Part shown: positions 1-11,782 of the stretch, piece by piece
Numbering within the stretch: position 1 is the stretch's first letter
How the letters are laid out: every line of letters starts with the position of its first letter
DNA from: Ditylenchus dipsaci
Lineage: Eukaryota; Nematoda; Chromadorea; Rhabditida; Anguinidae
Assembly (NCBI GenBank): GCA_004194705.1
Contig: SADC01000460.1
Coordinates: 1-64,000 of the forward strand
Length of the DNA stretch: 64,000 bases
Direction: 5' to 3'
Made by a program: the position numbers and the translations under genes
Notes under the pieces: generated by a model
What the model saw: the letters and a program-made list of their open reading frames with translations, nothing else
What the model was told of the DNA's origin: nothing
The model's database searches: none

Positions 1-810
1 CTGAGATTCTCACTGTGAGTGAGATAAAAAAAATTCAAATTTTTCACAAAATAAATTCACCATAGAAGCATTTCAACTACTAAACGTTGTTAGGATTAAT
101 TTAGACAAACTGTCTAGGCGTTTAACAGAATCAGCTGACCATTAATCCAAATAGAGAATGGTTGTCAATCGGCTGAAATCGCAGAGTCAAATCGATATAA
201 GTGGCCTTTTGTTCTTTTAATTATTCCGTGCGTTTTTGTCCCTGTTTAAAAATCCGTGTCTTTTTGTCCTGTTGTGGTCTTTTAAGCCGTTGTGGTCTTA
301 TTACACGCACGAACTTTCAAATGTGGCACAAGTTTTATTCAGATTAAATAGGCTTTCAGCTAAATATAGCTTCAAACAGAATATCTAAAAATACACATAA
401 GTAAATTTTGCCGCATTTAGGGGAAGAGGAAACAGGTATCTTTAGTAAATGAAATTTAAGCTATTTAGTCAATCGCTGGCAGCACCTAGACGCCCTGAAA
501 GTGATTATACTAAACACTTGATGAGCATCAACGCACATTCGGATGATCTTATCAAGGATTCTGATTTCAAAAAATTTTTGTTAAAAAAATGCCGCATAGT
601 CATGATAGTTCAGCAAAAATTGGCATTTTAATCAGAGCATGTTCTATAGGCAGCTTTTGAGAGCGCAGAAAAAGTTGCCTAATTTATTTTTTCATAGAAA
701 GCCTCAAAAATAAACTTTCTCATTTTCGATTGGGCGGTGAAAGCGTCTTTTTGTCCACTCGAAAAAGTCAAAAAAATGATCCTTGACCATCCACCATCGT
801 GATCGGCTAA
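1..810. other. AT-rich intergenic DNA, no gene seen
   Basis: No exon with convincing splice signals or a recognisable protein is visible. A 60-codon open frame at 449-631 (+) matches no family I know and is within chance for this composition. It could be a 5' exon of the glycosyltransferase downstream, but nothing supports that. Confidence 0.4.
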
Positions 811-1058
811 GTTTCGGTATACACCGCCGCACTCAAGTTCGGTATACACCTCCCAGTTTGCCTTGGTCCCCAAGCTGATTTTTTTTTAAAATTTTTCGAA
901 ATTTCTGAACGCTTGTTTTTTTTATTTGGTTTAAGTTGAAAAAAATGGGAAAATTTTTTTAAAAAAAATCAGCTTGGGGATCAAAGCCAACTGGGGGGTG
1001 TATACCGAACTTGACTGGGAGGTGTATCCGAACTTGACTGGGGGGTGTATACCGAAAC
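811..1058. mobile_element. Foldback MITE with tandem-repeat ends
   Basis: The 248 bp unit starts GTTTCGGTATACACC and ends in its exact reverse complement. Each arm repeats the unit TTCGGTATACACC-TCCCAGT (about two copies left, three right), followed inward by the widespread motif CTTGGTCCCC-AAGCTGATTTTT and its inverse. There is no coding capacity. The superfamily is not clear and no clean target duplication is seen. Confidence 0.75.
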
Positions 1059-3341
1059 TGCTTCCATCGTGACTCTCATTTTGCCCCATCCTTAACTGTA
1101 AGATTTCTAGTATCAGATAGTAGAAATCCCAAAGTTATACGTTTTTTATCAGAGTTATTTCCGGTCAAAAATGGTCATTTTTTGGAATTTTCGGTATGGG
1201 ACAAATTTATGCTTTTACCGCCCCGAAGTCGAAAATAATTGTAAAATGCTTCAACATAAGAATTGCTTTTTTGGCGTCAGAATTTCGGAAAAGGTTTTAA
1301 GTGAAATCATCTCTCGACATATTTTTGAAAAAATGATGGTTTTGGGCACAGTTACTGACAACGAAAAATTTTTGAGCCTGATTGTGGACCATACTTCAGC
1401 CGTCAATTCATCCACGGTTTTTTTCAGTCTTCCGTTAAATATTCTGGCTTTTTCTCTGCCTTCGATGTCAACTTTGTCGCCTGGCTTTCGTATCTTCTCT
1501 TTTTGGCCTTTTTTAGCCTCGGTTTAAGTTAAAGTTAAAGCACCATAACTTGTTGATGACAATGAGAATTTGGCAATAATAATCGCGCAGGACACTTTTT
1601 TAAAGGGCGAAAAAAAATATTGAGGAACGACTCAAATGTGTGGCCTAAAGAGCTGTAAAATTAAATTTTTTTGATGTTATTATTTTTTGTTTCGTGTAAT
1701 TAAAAAATACTTAAAAAAACAACATGCTAAATGATTTTTTTCATGTATGCAGAAATTTAAAGATTTTCGTGGTATATGCTTGAATATAATCAAAAGATGG
1801 GATTAAAACATAGTTTTGTTAGCTGAGCCTACCGTTAAATAAACTCTGGTATTCATAGATTTTTATGCATCCCCGAGTCACTTTCGAGTGATTTGTGTCT
1901 AGGGGGGGAATCTAACTCTAAGCCCCTGCGCTCCCTTTGCACCCTGCTTGCAATTAGAGCGATTGTCCCTGAAATTTTATTATGTCATTTTATCAAAACA
2001 GACCATTTTTTTATATTTTTCACTTTCCGACAATTTTTTGAATTTAGATGCTTAGCCTTGCGAGATGGACTTGCTTTTGCTAATGTTTCTTATTCGGAGA
2101 AGAAAAGGATTTCTCATAAATCGTAAGTGCCCTTTAGTCCTACAAATCCACGTTCAGGGTTTTCGTTTTAAATCTGCCTTAAACTGAAAGTATTCCTTAT
2201 TTGGTAAAATTGCAAAATAGACTCCAATAAAGAACAACGCAGTAAAACAGCCCACGACAAAATTGCCTCTTACATACATTTCAACAGTACTTTTGAGACA
2301 AGGTTGATTGACGCTTACAGGCGCCTAGTTAGAAAAGCAATAAAGTCGAAATCGTGCAGGGTCGTAACGAAGAGTACATTATGTAGCGTGTGAGTATAGG
2401 TATAGGGAGAGTGAGTATAGGAAGGGTTTACTCTTTTTGAATCATCACATCAATAGTTTCTCGATTGCCAGGCAAATTTGATAATTTTTGGGGCCGGTGC
2501 TGGTGTCCAGAGCCGTTTTGTAAATGATTGGTGGTGGTACGCACCGTCAGACTCTCGCATATGAGACATTTGACACCAGCATCAAATTTTCTTTTCAGCT
2601 ACTGACGTTTCACTCATTTGGCACTGCTGCCCACACTTAGCGCGAATTTCCGCAATCGGAGCAGTGTCCAATACCTTCCAGGCAGTCTACATACCCTCAG
2701 AGTGGTTACGGTTACTGTCTGTGGGCAGTTGAAAAATATCCAGGCCCATTATACTCACGGAAGAGGCCCTGATCGAGCCGGCAATTGAGCGTGCTATACA
2801 GATTTTCGAGTGCTTTTTTAGGCTTAATCTAGTTGGTTAGGGTGCTCTTAGGTAAGGCACAGGTACCCTCTAGGCGGTTAGGGCAGCTTCCAGGCAGTTA
2901 GAGTATGATTTACACTTGGGTATCCTCCAGGTGAATCCAGGTGAATGAAGTAAGCGCTGATCAGTTTACGATGTTCTAGCCGTTAGGTACTCTACACAGT
3001 GATTGGTGTACCCCTGTATAGATAGGGGCCCTAGAGGAATTAAGTTATATTGTACAGTATATAAACCTCAGGTAGTTGGTGTATCCTTCAGGTAAATAGA
3101 CACTTCTTGGTACCAAAAACTAAAAGTTGCTAATTCAAATTTAATTTTTTAAATTTTTTTGTCTACCAAAAAATTATTTCTCACTTCCAAGGTCATTGCT
3201 CGATGGGGTGTGGTTCTAGCACTTTCGAAAAGGGCAACATCTCCAGACAATTGTGCGCGATTGGCATATAGCACTTATATAAAACATTTACTATAAGGCC
3301 ACTTATGCTGCGAACAAACTTGTAGTCAAAAACGTGAACGG
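1059..3341. other. Repeat-rich intergenic DNA
   Basis: No gene recognised. At about 1820-1910 there is a copy of a dispersed repeat whose core reads GAGTCACTTTCGAGTGATTT, also seen near 19.0, 54.9 and 57.6-57.7 kb. From about 2640 to 3110 there is a degenerate minisatellite (next entry). Confidence 0.5.
2640..3110. repeat. Degenerate minisatellite, CCAGGTGGTT-like
   Basis: Diverged units of roughly 25-35 bp built around CAGGCGGTTAGGGTA / CAGGTAGTTGGTGTA recur through this stretch. A related array lies at 59690-59955. Units are too diverged for an exact copy count by eye. Confidence 0.55.
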
Positions 3342-4013
3342 ACATAGTTAGAGTTGTGAAATGGACATATGTCCGGGCATATTCCGGACATATGCCCGGA
3401 CATATGTCCGACATTTTAGAAAATGTTCCGTTAACAAAAATCGGACATTTTCTTGTTTTTTTTTTGTCTCAGCGATTATTTCATTACTCTTAGTCCGGCA
3501 AATCATTCTTCACTCTGCTTACTGAAATTCTTCTAATTTCTGCTTATAATTATGTTTCAGGTTGCCATGTCCAAGCCTCAACAGGATATCATGAAAGATG
3601 GTTTGTTTCGATTTCAAATATTTTTATTTTTTCAGGTACCCCAGGCGGATATCCACCTGACCAGGTGGTACCCACCACGAGGTTTAGGATTTTGGTGACT
3701 TCAATCGCAATTTTAGTTTTAACAAACGCAATTCTGCACACGATTTCCTATGATGGCATAGCTTCTAACAGTATTAGTAGATTCAACCTATTGAATGAAT
3801 TTGAATTTTGTTGAATGATATCGGAGAATAGTGTTGTTTTCCTTGGTTGATGTCAATAAAGCTTATTTGTGCTCATTCTTGGTCTTTATCTTATTATAAG
3901 ACATATTTCTCGGTTAACAGAAAATGTCCGAATTTCGGACATATGTCCGGACATATGCCCGGACATATGTCCGATTTGAAAATGTCCGGACATTTCCACA
4001 ACTCTAACATAGT
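3342..4013. mobile_element. Non-autonomous hAT-like element
   Basis: Element 3349-4006 (658 bp) begins TAGAGTTGTG and ends CACAACTCTA. It is flanked by the direct repeat ACATAGT at 3342-3348 and 4007-4013. Inside each end lies a palindromic array of GGACATATGTCC units. The TAGGGTTG/TAGAGTTG end type and the 7-8 bp target duplication fit the hAT superfamily. No transposase frame is visible. It ends about 110 bp upstream of the first recognised glycosyltransferase exon. Confidence 0.75.
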
Positions 4014-4118
4014 CCACATACTATATAGAGATACATCTAGTCTTTTTTTCAAGAAGACTATTTCGAGATAATCTAAAAGTTTACAAATATTTGTGTGGCA
4101 ACATTTATTTATTTGCAG

Positions 4119-7100
4119 GTTTACCTGATGTTTAAGTGCCATCTACCAACCTCAAAACGCTATTGTATAGCAGTGGATGGCAAGAGCAGCGAACAGTTTA
4201 AGGCTGACATGGACCTGCTGGCTGACTGTTTTCCCAACATTTTTGTTTTTGTGACTATATTTTATTATAAAATATTTAGGAGGGTGTAAGCTGTTAAGGA
4301 GATAGTCTCGAAACGAAAGGATTAATCAAAGTTTTCCGAGTTTAAATGTGCCTGTGGAGCCCTATTTTGTTAACAACCCGTTGTGCAATATTAAACAAAC
4401 TTGTGCAGAATTAAAAGGTGGATTAGCATCATTAATAGCAGAATCTTAAAATTCCTTCAAAAAATGCTCAAAAAATTGAAATGAAATAGAACCTAATGAA
4501 TTTTTTTTCGATGGTTATCCTTTTTCCATTTCAATTTTTAGGGCATTTTTTGAAAGAATTCCAAAACTCTGATATTGATGATGCTAATCCAACTTTTAAT
4601 TCTGCACAAATTTGTCTAAGATTGCAACACCGAGCTGTCGGCAAAAATGACTCAAAATCACGTTTAGAAAAACACAAAATTTGGATAATCCTTTCGTGTC
4701 AAGACTATCTCTTTAACAGCTTCACCCCTCCTTTAACTTATTGAAAAATTGGATTAAGCAAGTAGGCAAGGTAGAGTGGTGTGGCTACACTATAGTCAAA
4801 GCAGTTATGACTTGCTTGCATTATCTGTCTGAATTAAACCACAAATGGAAATATGTTCAGGTATTTTTTGATTTTTTGGAATAATCAATGAAATTTTGTA
4901 GTACCTCAGTGGCGTGGTTGGTTTTTTTAAATTAGTCTTCGGTTTTTGTTTACTTGGAGGAGGCTGGTGGTTGTTTGTGGATGGTTTATGCAAATTATAA
5001 TCATTGAATTGCTATGTTTTAGCGTCTTCTAAGTAATTTTGTAACTAAAAACGATGAAAATGCTGTTTTTATGACCAATTCCTAGACCGAAAATTGAGTT
5101 TTGAAAAAAAAAAAGTTCAAAAAATTTGATTTTTGAAGTAGGAAAGAGTAGGAAAACAATTTTTTTATCTTATTCGTCTTTACAGTTTCAAAATAACTTA
5201 TGAGATGTTCAAAAATTATTATAAAATGCTAGATTAGCCCTGTAGCATCAGATTTAACAAGGTCTACAAAAAAAAAGATTTTTCAAACTCTTCATTCTCG
5301 AAAGTACGAATAACGGTTAATAATAGAGTTGGTATTTCCCGGGGAAAATTTGATTTTCCCGGGAAATTTCCCGGGAATTTTCCCGTTTACCAACCCTAGT
5401 TGATAACCAACCCTCTCCAGTTAAAGACCATGAAACTTGATAAGCACAGCAATTTGAAATTTTGAAATTCGCGCGGGACCACCCTAATTTCGTCAATAAT
5501 GTTTTCGAATTGTTTTTTGTTTGCATGTAAAATTTTTCAAAATATAGAACCGTTTACTAGTCGAGCCCAACGTTGCTCGACATTGCCAGATCGGACGACT
5601 TATCTTGCTTTCACTGCACCATAACTACTTATATGAGTCTGTGTTAAAAATTCACTCATAAATGAAATTCGAATTTTCAATGAACACAAAAAAATTAATT
5701 CAAAAACATTATTGACAAAATTAGGGTGGTCCCGCGCAAATTCGAAATTCCCAAATTTCTGTGCTTATCAAGTTTCATGGTCCTTTAAAAGACAATCTCC
5801 TATGAATAGACTCTCCAATATGTTTTCTTACTATTCAGGATTTGCCTCTGAAAACTAATCTCGAGATGGTGCGCATTTTTAAACGACTCAATGGAACAAT
5901 TAATGCATCCGTTTTGAAATTTCCGGCAGAGCGTTTAAAATCTGCGGCAAATGTTAGTTTTTTAATGTCTTAAAAAGTATTTCGTGTAATTTTTCAAAAA
6001 CACTGTTAATTTTTCATCCAAACTGATTTTTTAGTAAAGTAATTTTTCGGTCTTCCAATTTTTAATTGTGGAATAGGTTTTACAAACGACTGAAAGTCTT
6101 CCCGTCTTCCCGTTTCACAAAAGTCTTGACAAATAATAAGTCCCAGCAAAGCTTACCTTGAACGCTATCTTGTTAATTTAAAGAAAAGTATAACCCAAAA
6201 CAAGTCTCCCTCAAAGACTAGCACTTTCTTGAGAGAATTCAAAAAAGACGAAAAAGTAGGCACAAATCTATGACTCTGAATGTTGTATCAGTCTACAGTT
6301 TCGACGGCTACATCAAAATAGAGCAAATTAGCGTATTTTAGCGCTTTGAAGTACTGTTATGCATGACGCTGAGTATAAATGTAACCATGATCAAAAATGG
6401 GGTTCATAGACTAAAATAGGCGAAAAAATATTGGCTCGAATCCAAACAGCGTTACAAACACGTGGACACAGCCCGGATTTTATATTAAAAAAAAGATGAA
6501 ATCAGTTCACAGTTTCAATTCATAATAACTTTGGCTAAACAAAAACATTTGCAACTTTTTTGGAAATACTAACAACCTTATTCAGAAAAGTGTTCCTCTT
6601 CCTTTATGGAAGTCTAGCCTTTCTTCACTACTACCACGTGCCACTGTCGATGCTATGATTAAGAGTGAAAAAGTGCGTGATCTGTTATCTTTTCTCCAAC
6701 TCACCGTCTGCCCAGATGAATCACTGTGGACAACAATTGCTGGCAATCCAGCCGGTGAGTCTGCCTTTTATTTAAATTATTATCGGGTGCGTTGCAGATC
6801 TTCCTATTATTAATTCCTTCAATGCTACAGCCATTTACGGAAAACTGCAAGCTGAACGTCTCAACTAGAAGACAACCGGAATCCCAGTCTTTCCACTGCT
6901 AAAATCAAGTTGACACTAGAAAGCGTTTGCATTAGAAAACTATTATATATCGAGACACCAAGTCTGGCCACCAGAAAAAGACCACCAGTGTCTCGGTAAG
7001 TTATTCAGAGTCTTATATGGCATAAATTTTGATATACAGCTGCCTAATAAAGATTTTCCACTTGAAAATTGCAAAATTTAGCAGTTGGAGGTTCGTGCTC

Positions 7101-8414
7101 GTTGCCATTAGAATATTTTGAAAGGCTAAAGAGCACTATAGTGTGCCCTCCCAAATTAGCCCAAAGCACGCTTTTTGCTGTTTAATGCTTGCAACGTGCA
7201 GAAAACACGTTTTGACGTGTGGTAAGCCATTTTTAGAAAAAAAAAATTGACCAAATTTTGACTTTTTGCCTTGGAGGCAAGGTAAACTACCTGTGGACGG
7301 TACCTGGATGCATTTTGAAACCCAAAACCTAATGGCTCATTTATAAAAGTTGTCGTGGGGCTTGGTTGGTTAGAGATGCGCGCACTCACTTACCTTAGAC
7401 ATAATTCCGAGCAGACTCTTGATTTAAAATGCATAAAGAGACTCTTTTTGCCCAGCTCCAGTGACCAAAACTGGGTAGAATACCTTAATACAAGCTAAAT
7501 TGCCTGGTCCCCCAAGGCAAAAAGTCAAAAATTTTTTTTTCTAAAATACCATTTTTTGTGTGGAAAATGTTAGAATTTTTTTTTTATCGTTTTAAGCATA
7601 TAAAAATTACTTAGGAGTCGTTTAAACACTTAAACCAAGTAAAAACCCGCCCCACCCAATAAGTTCCGTGATGCGTCATAACCCGGTGAAGAAACGTCCT
7701 TCCTCTCTCAGCTGTAGGGTGAATAAACGATCTAGAGCCGGCAATGCGTCATAACCCGGTGCGGTGAGCCCGGCACCCCGTCCCAGGGCATGGAGCGGTT
7801 CCGGGCGATAATCTTGCGCCACCCGGGGCGTGGTGGTGCCGGGCGAAGGTCTGTAAATCACTAGGGCGTGAGGCGGTGCCGGGGCGAAAATTGCCTGCTT
7901 ACCCATCACCGGTCATTTACCTTGGTCCCCCAGGGCGAAAAATCAAAATTTGGTCAAATTTTTTTCTCTAAAAATAGCCTTCACACACTTAAAAACGTGT
8001 TTTTTACACGTTTCAAGCATTGAAACAGCAAAAAACATGCTTTCGCGCCAATTTGAGCGGCACGCTGTAGTGTATTCTGGCCAAAATGTTTTCACGTGGG
8101 AAGAGGCAATTTAAAAAAAATTAGTGAATAAGTCTCACTTATCAATTTTTTCAGGAAAATAGTGCATGGATCGTGTGTTTTTGGATAGGGGATTTGGAGA
8201 ATTTGCTGACTCGCCAGAGCTGATTGCACACAAATTATATTTAAATTATGAGCCAGCAGCCTATTTCTGCGTGTACTATACGATTAGATCTAGAGCACAC
8301 GACTATGAAAGCCAAACGCGCTTTCAGGGCACTGTTTATGAAAATTTGCCACAAGTTAGAATGCTGGAGGAGCTAAACTTCAAGATGTCAAATTCTATTT
8401 TTCTAAATAACTAA
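4119..8414 (+). CDS. Core-2/I-branching glycosyltransferase (GT14), partial
   Basis: Seven exons can be placed: 4119 to about 4250, about 4759-4860, 5839-5952, 6586-6754, 6798-6908, 6936-6995 and 8155-8414. In order they encode YCIAVDGKSS with CFPN; a CLHYLSE..WKY block; DLPLKTNLEMV; PDESLWTTIAGNP; a linker; YISRHQVWP; and a C-terminal IVHGSCVFG..IAHKLYLNYEP block. This is the motif order of animal GT14 enzymes (xylosyl/GlcNAc-branching type II Golgi proteins, expanded in nematodes as the gly family). The N-terminal cytoplasmic/transmembrane exon was not found, and a small piece may be missing between WKYVQ and DLPLKTN. Exon 5 has an in-frame TAG after AERLN. The last exon needs about three single-base insertions (near 8157, 8195 and 8219) to stay in frame. 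The exon starting at 4119 follows a TTTGCAG acceptor. Introns hold three mobile elements. Family call is confident; whether the locus is functional is not. Confidence 0.85.
5316..5406. mobile_element. 75-bp mini hAT-like element
   Basis: Element 5324-5398 begins TAGAGTTGGTA and ends TACCAACCCTA. Its whole interior is a palindromic run of TTTCCCGGGAAA units. It is flanked by GTTAATAA and GTTGATAA, an 8 bp duplication with one mismatch. It lies in a glycosyltransferase intron. Confidence 0.75.
5421..5788. mobile_element. TTAA-flanked MITE (piggyBac-like)
   Basis: Element 5425-5784 is bounded by TTAA on both sides. Inverted ends read A(G)GACCATGAAACTTGATAAGC, and long inner arms contain GGGTGGTCCCGCGC and its complement. 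The interior carries a segment with GCTCGACATTGCCAGATCGG that also occurs near 11.5, 12.7 and 60.4 kb. TTAA duplication is typical of piggyBac-type transposition. No transposase is present. Confidence 0.7.
7107..8096. mobile_element. About 1 kb foldback element with GC-rich core
   Basis: The left arm (from GAATATTTTGAAAGGCTAAA, with AGCACGCTTTTTGCTGTTT) is the inverse of the right arm ending near 8096 (AAACAGCAAAAAACATGCTTT, then CAAAATGTTTTCACG). Second-order inverted motifs CCTTGGTCCCC lie inside. The centre (about 7675-7905) is strikingly GC-rich and repeats GCGTCATAACCCGGTG twice. The element sits in the last intron of the glycosyltransferase gene. Frames inside it are short and unrecognised. 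Confidence 0.65.
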
Positions 8415-8829
8415 CTTTAATAATATTGAAAAATAATCCATGAAATCATCAAATAGTAGTTTAGTCATTGTTACAAATCAATGATGACTAATAAACTATT
8501 TCTAGCTGTGAATTCACACTGTTCGGCCTTTTTTAATCTTTTTTTCACCTTTTATAAAGAAACAATAAAGTTCCGTCTTTTTTTTCAGCATCGATGCATT
8601 TTTCACTAATTTGTATCATGTTTAAATGACTAATAAGAAATTTTTGGTACTATTCCATTGTAACTATATACGGGCCGGGCCGCCCGGGCAGGTCCGCCCT
8701 GAAAAACAATGAAGAATAATTAATAATTCAATAAAATCAGCCAATCAGCGCGCGCCATTCTTGAAGTGACGACCACGAGGCTTATAACATATCAAAATGA
8801 CCGCTAAAAGTGTCAATGACGAATAAAAT

Positions 8830-9390
8830 AGATGAAATCTTGGCGTGCAAGATTTGCGCCAAAATATTTGCGCTGCATTTTTTGTACTGCAGTAAATTTC
8901 ACTGCAAGTTTCACGACTGTCAGACTAGAGACTGTAAAATTGAATTTCAAGATTTGCGACGCATGTTTTGCGCACCATCTTTAATTTCCTTGACTTTGAA
9001 TGATTTTGCCAGTTCTGTTTTTACAGTTTTGTCTCAGAAATTGCAAAGATTCTGATTTTACCAATTGTTTTTGGAAAACGTGCAATAAAATCTTGCGTTG
9101 CAAATCTTACAGTGCGAACAATTGTGGCGCAAATATTGCGTCGCAAATCTTGCAGTGCAAAAATGTAGCGCGAATTTCAAGTTTCAATCTCACAGTCTCT
9201 TGTCTAACAGTAGTAAATGTTGCAGCTCAAATTTTGCGGCGCATATCTTGCGTAAAGATCATCAGTGGCGATCTTGCAGGATATAAGAATGTAGCGCAAA
9301 TATTAAGTCGCATTCATTGCAGTTCAATTTTCACATTCTCTCATCTAACATTCGTAAATCCTGCGATGCGATTTTCGTAATGCTTATATT
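8830..9390. repeat. Inverted and tandem TTGCGNCGCAA-type repeats
   Basis: Units such as GCGCAAATATTGCGTCGCAA and ATCTTGCAGTGCAAAAATGT recur. The block 8840-8970, including CAGACTAGAGACTGTAAAATTG, is inverted at about 9150-9255 (CACAGTCTCTTGTCTAACAG), with a third degenerate copy to about 9380. Open frames across it are by-products of the repeat. Confidence 0.6.
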
Positions 9391-9746
9391 AATGTGAAAT
9401 TGTGTGGCGCATATGTTGTTTGCATATCATATGTCGCAAAGCTTCTTGGTCCAGTCTTGCCTCGCCGAAATCGTGTTCGGAGGTGAGATAAGCTGTGCAT
9501 GTCAAAATTTAGCATAGCACCCGCCTATTTTCAAGTGCGCCCATCATGATTATACTATTCTCAGGCTTACAATGCATCAAAATGACTCCTGAGAGTATGG
9601 CTAGTGAACTCACGTAAAAACACGCTGTTTTTATTTCTATAATCAAGACAAATGACTGCTTGTTTGTTAGGATGAAGATTTTCCAAACTTAAATTTTTAT
9701 ATTGACCATTGAATTTATTTGATAATAGTATATTTAATACATAATT

Positions 9747-9860
9747 GCTTTTTCAATGATTGTATGGCTTTTTTAGAAAGATCATTTATCACCTTCTTAG
9801 TACATTAATTAATATTTTGTTTCCCTAAGATATGCAGGGTGTGGCAGTTTGTGGTAAAAT
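9747..9860 (-). repeat. Dispersed repeat ending GCCACACCCTGCATATC
   Basis: Read on the minus strand this copy carries the terminal block GCCACACCCTGCATATCTTA followed by a conserved AATTAATCATTTCTAAnAAnGATAAATGAtCT-like segment. Direct copies occur at about 30920-31040, 37490-37590 and 37975-38090. One end is constant, which suggests a transposon end of unknown class. Confidence 0.6.
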
Positions 9861-10318
9861 AATTTTTGCTTTTTCATTTTTGTTTTTAAAAATTTATTTT
9901 TATTTTTCATAACAAAAAATTTTTATAAAGAAAACAAATGAAAAAGTGTACAAAATGCAACTGGAATGTATATCTAACCAAAAATAAATAAAAAAAATTT
10001 TTTCGCTCAAAATTGCTAAAAAAAGAAAAAAAATTATCAAATCAGATCCAGTAAAAATCGCCGTATCCTTCAGATCAATCTACTGAAATTTTCAAAGTTA
10101 GAATACACGAAAGAGTACTACCTTCCGAATCCACTACAATGATTTCAAAATTTTTTGAATCCTGAGGGATTGTTTGCTATCGGACATGTTTCGCCATAAA
10201 TGGAGTTTGGATACAGAAATTATGGATTCACTTCGTATCATAATTTTAATGCTTCTAATTCATCTTGTGCTTTTTATGCTTATTAATAAAACTCAAAAAA
10301 CATTCATACAGTCAAAAT

Positions 10319-10800
10319 CTTGTAACCCGACACCTCTAAAACAGTAGGTTATCGGGGTGTTGCGTTACTGGGGCTATCATTTCATCAGGTGTAAATCTGT
10401 TTAATCTAACAAAAAAACAGCAATCATGAAAAGCATTCAACGATTTGAATAAAGCAGTTAGTTTTCTTCCCTTCTCGTTCTTTTTCTCTCCTGGCAAAAG
10501 ATATCGTTCAATCTGTCAGTATAGCTGAGAACGGTATCGCTGAAGTTCCGTTCCACGAAGCGTCGGACAAGCTTGAAGCGAATTGAGCTTCCATGAATGA
10601 CGACTGGCTCCTTCATTTCCTCTTTCACTGGCTACCTACCTGTCGCTGAAGTCAGTGGTGTCCTTCACCGATGACTTCCCAAACGATTTCTTGAATGAAG
10701 AAAAACAAAATGAACAAATTTTAACACCTCGAGGATAATTTTATGTACCAAACGAGGCTAGGTTAGGATTAACGGTGTGTCGGGTTATCAAGGGTGAAGT
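10319..10800. mobile_element. Pogo/Tigger-like remnant, CCCGACAC ends
   Basis: The left end has AACCCGACACCTCTAAAACAG followed by GGTTATCGGGGTGTTGCGTTA. The right end has GGTGTGTCGGGTTATCAAGG in inverse orientation. A related end is at about 37128-37155. The interior (10450-10690) is less AT-rich and coding-like but frame-broken; I could not identify a protein. Confidence 0.5.
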
Positions 10801-11782
10801 TTTTGAGTTTCTTTGTCGTCCTACCAAACTTTTTTAAAGTTTCGGGTACGAAGTTCGACTGTACAGTTCATTCTCGCTAACAAGCCACCCGCTAACATGT
10901 CATCTGAGCCCGATTTAGTTGGTAGTCTAAAAACAAAGTGAACTTTATCCCCGCTTGCCTTGATGGATTAAGGCAAACTTAACCGAAAAGGATACCTCTC
11001 TCTAAGACCAAAAAAATTAGGATTTGATCATAGTTTTTGTTAATAAGGGCCTATCGCATAAAGAACTCTGGTATGCATACTCCAAGCCTCTGAGTGGAAC
11101 TCAGGGGGCTTGAAGTTACTTACCTTATGTCTTTTCTGCCTCGTTCCAGCGACGAAACGCGGTAAAAACCACCAATAAGGCATCTTAGTACCCTCCGAAA
11201 CAAAATATTTCATATCTATTTTCGAGTTCAGAATCAGCATGAAAAACTGTTCCACAAAGTGCCACTCGCTGGTGTAGTGTAAAAAACATTTTAGAGTACA
11301 AAGCATTTTTTGCTTCATGCTTTGGCATGGAGCGAAAAAACATTCATAGAATAGCATTATGGTATTAAATATAATTATCATTGAAATGGAAATTGAATTG
11401 GATCATTGAATTGGAAATGGAAAGCTCCACCTCGGAGTTTCAAGCCTGACCGATGGAGGTTCTTCATATGGCGAAATTCATTTTTTCCGAAAAGCCCCGG
11501 GCTTGATAAGCTACACACTGCCAACATGTATTATCAAGCAACGTTAGGCTCGACTAGTGAACAGATCTAAATTTTGAACAAATTTCAAACCTTTACATTC
11601 AAACCTTCAGAATCGCCATGATAAGGAAGAGACAGGATCCTTTAAAAGACCATGGTTTTTGAACGCAGCAACATTTCTGAAATTTGTATTGGCAGGAGAC
11701 ACCTTTTTATTACGAGAATGTTTTTTGAATTTTTTATATTTTTATTTAAAATTAACATTTTATGTGTTCGTTCAGTAATATC
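10801..11782. other. Repeat fragments, no gene
   Basis: At about 10860 lies a lone transposon end, TA-CAGTTCATTCTCGCTAACA, of the pogo/Tigger type. At 10970-11120 and 11515-11600 there are fragments of dispersed repeats also seen elsewhere in the window (CTCTGAGTGGAACTC; CAACGTTAGGCTCGACTAG). Confidence 0.45.

Larger units (their letters stand above)
8415..10318. other. Intergenic DNA with repeats
   Basis: Downstream of the glycosyltransferase stop at 8414 an AATAAA-like signal occurs near 8565. A short very GC-rich stretch at about 8672-8697 (GGCCGGGCCGCCCGGGC) stands out. The rest holds the inverted repeat at 8830-9390 and a dispersed repeat at 9747-9860. No gene seen. Confidence 0.5.

Noticed and set aside
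3894..4142. Frames with CPGICPDICP repeats suggesting a Cys-rich protein
   Set aside because: Produced by GGACATATGTCC units at the end of the hAT-like element.
7676..7909. 77-codon frame in the GC-rich island
   Set aside because: GC-rich DNA keeps frames open by chance; no recognisable protein.
9000..9380. 126-codon plus-strand frame
   Set aside because: Made of TTGCG/CGCAA repeats that are also inverted nearby; no family pattern.
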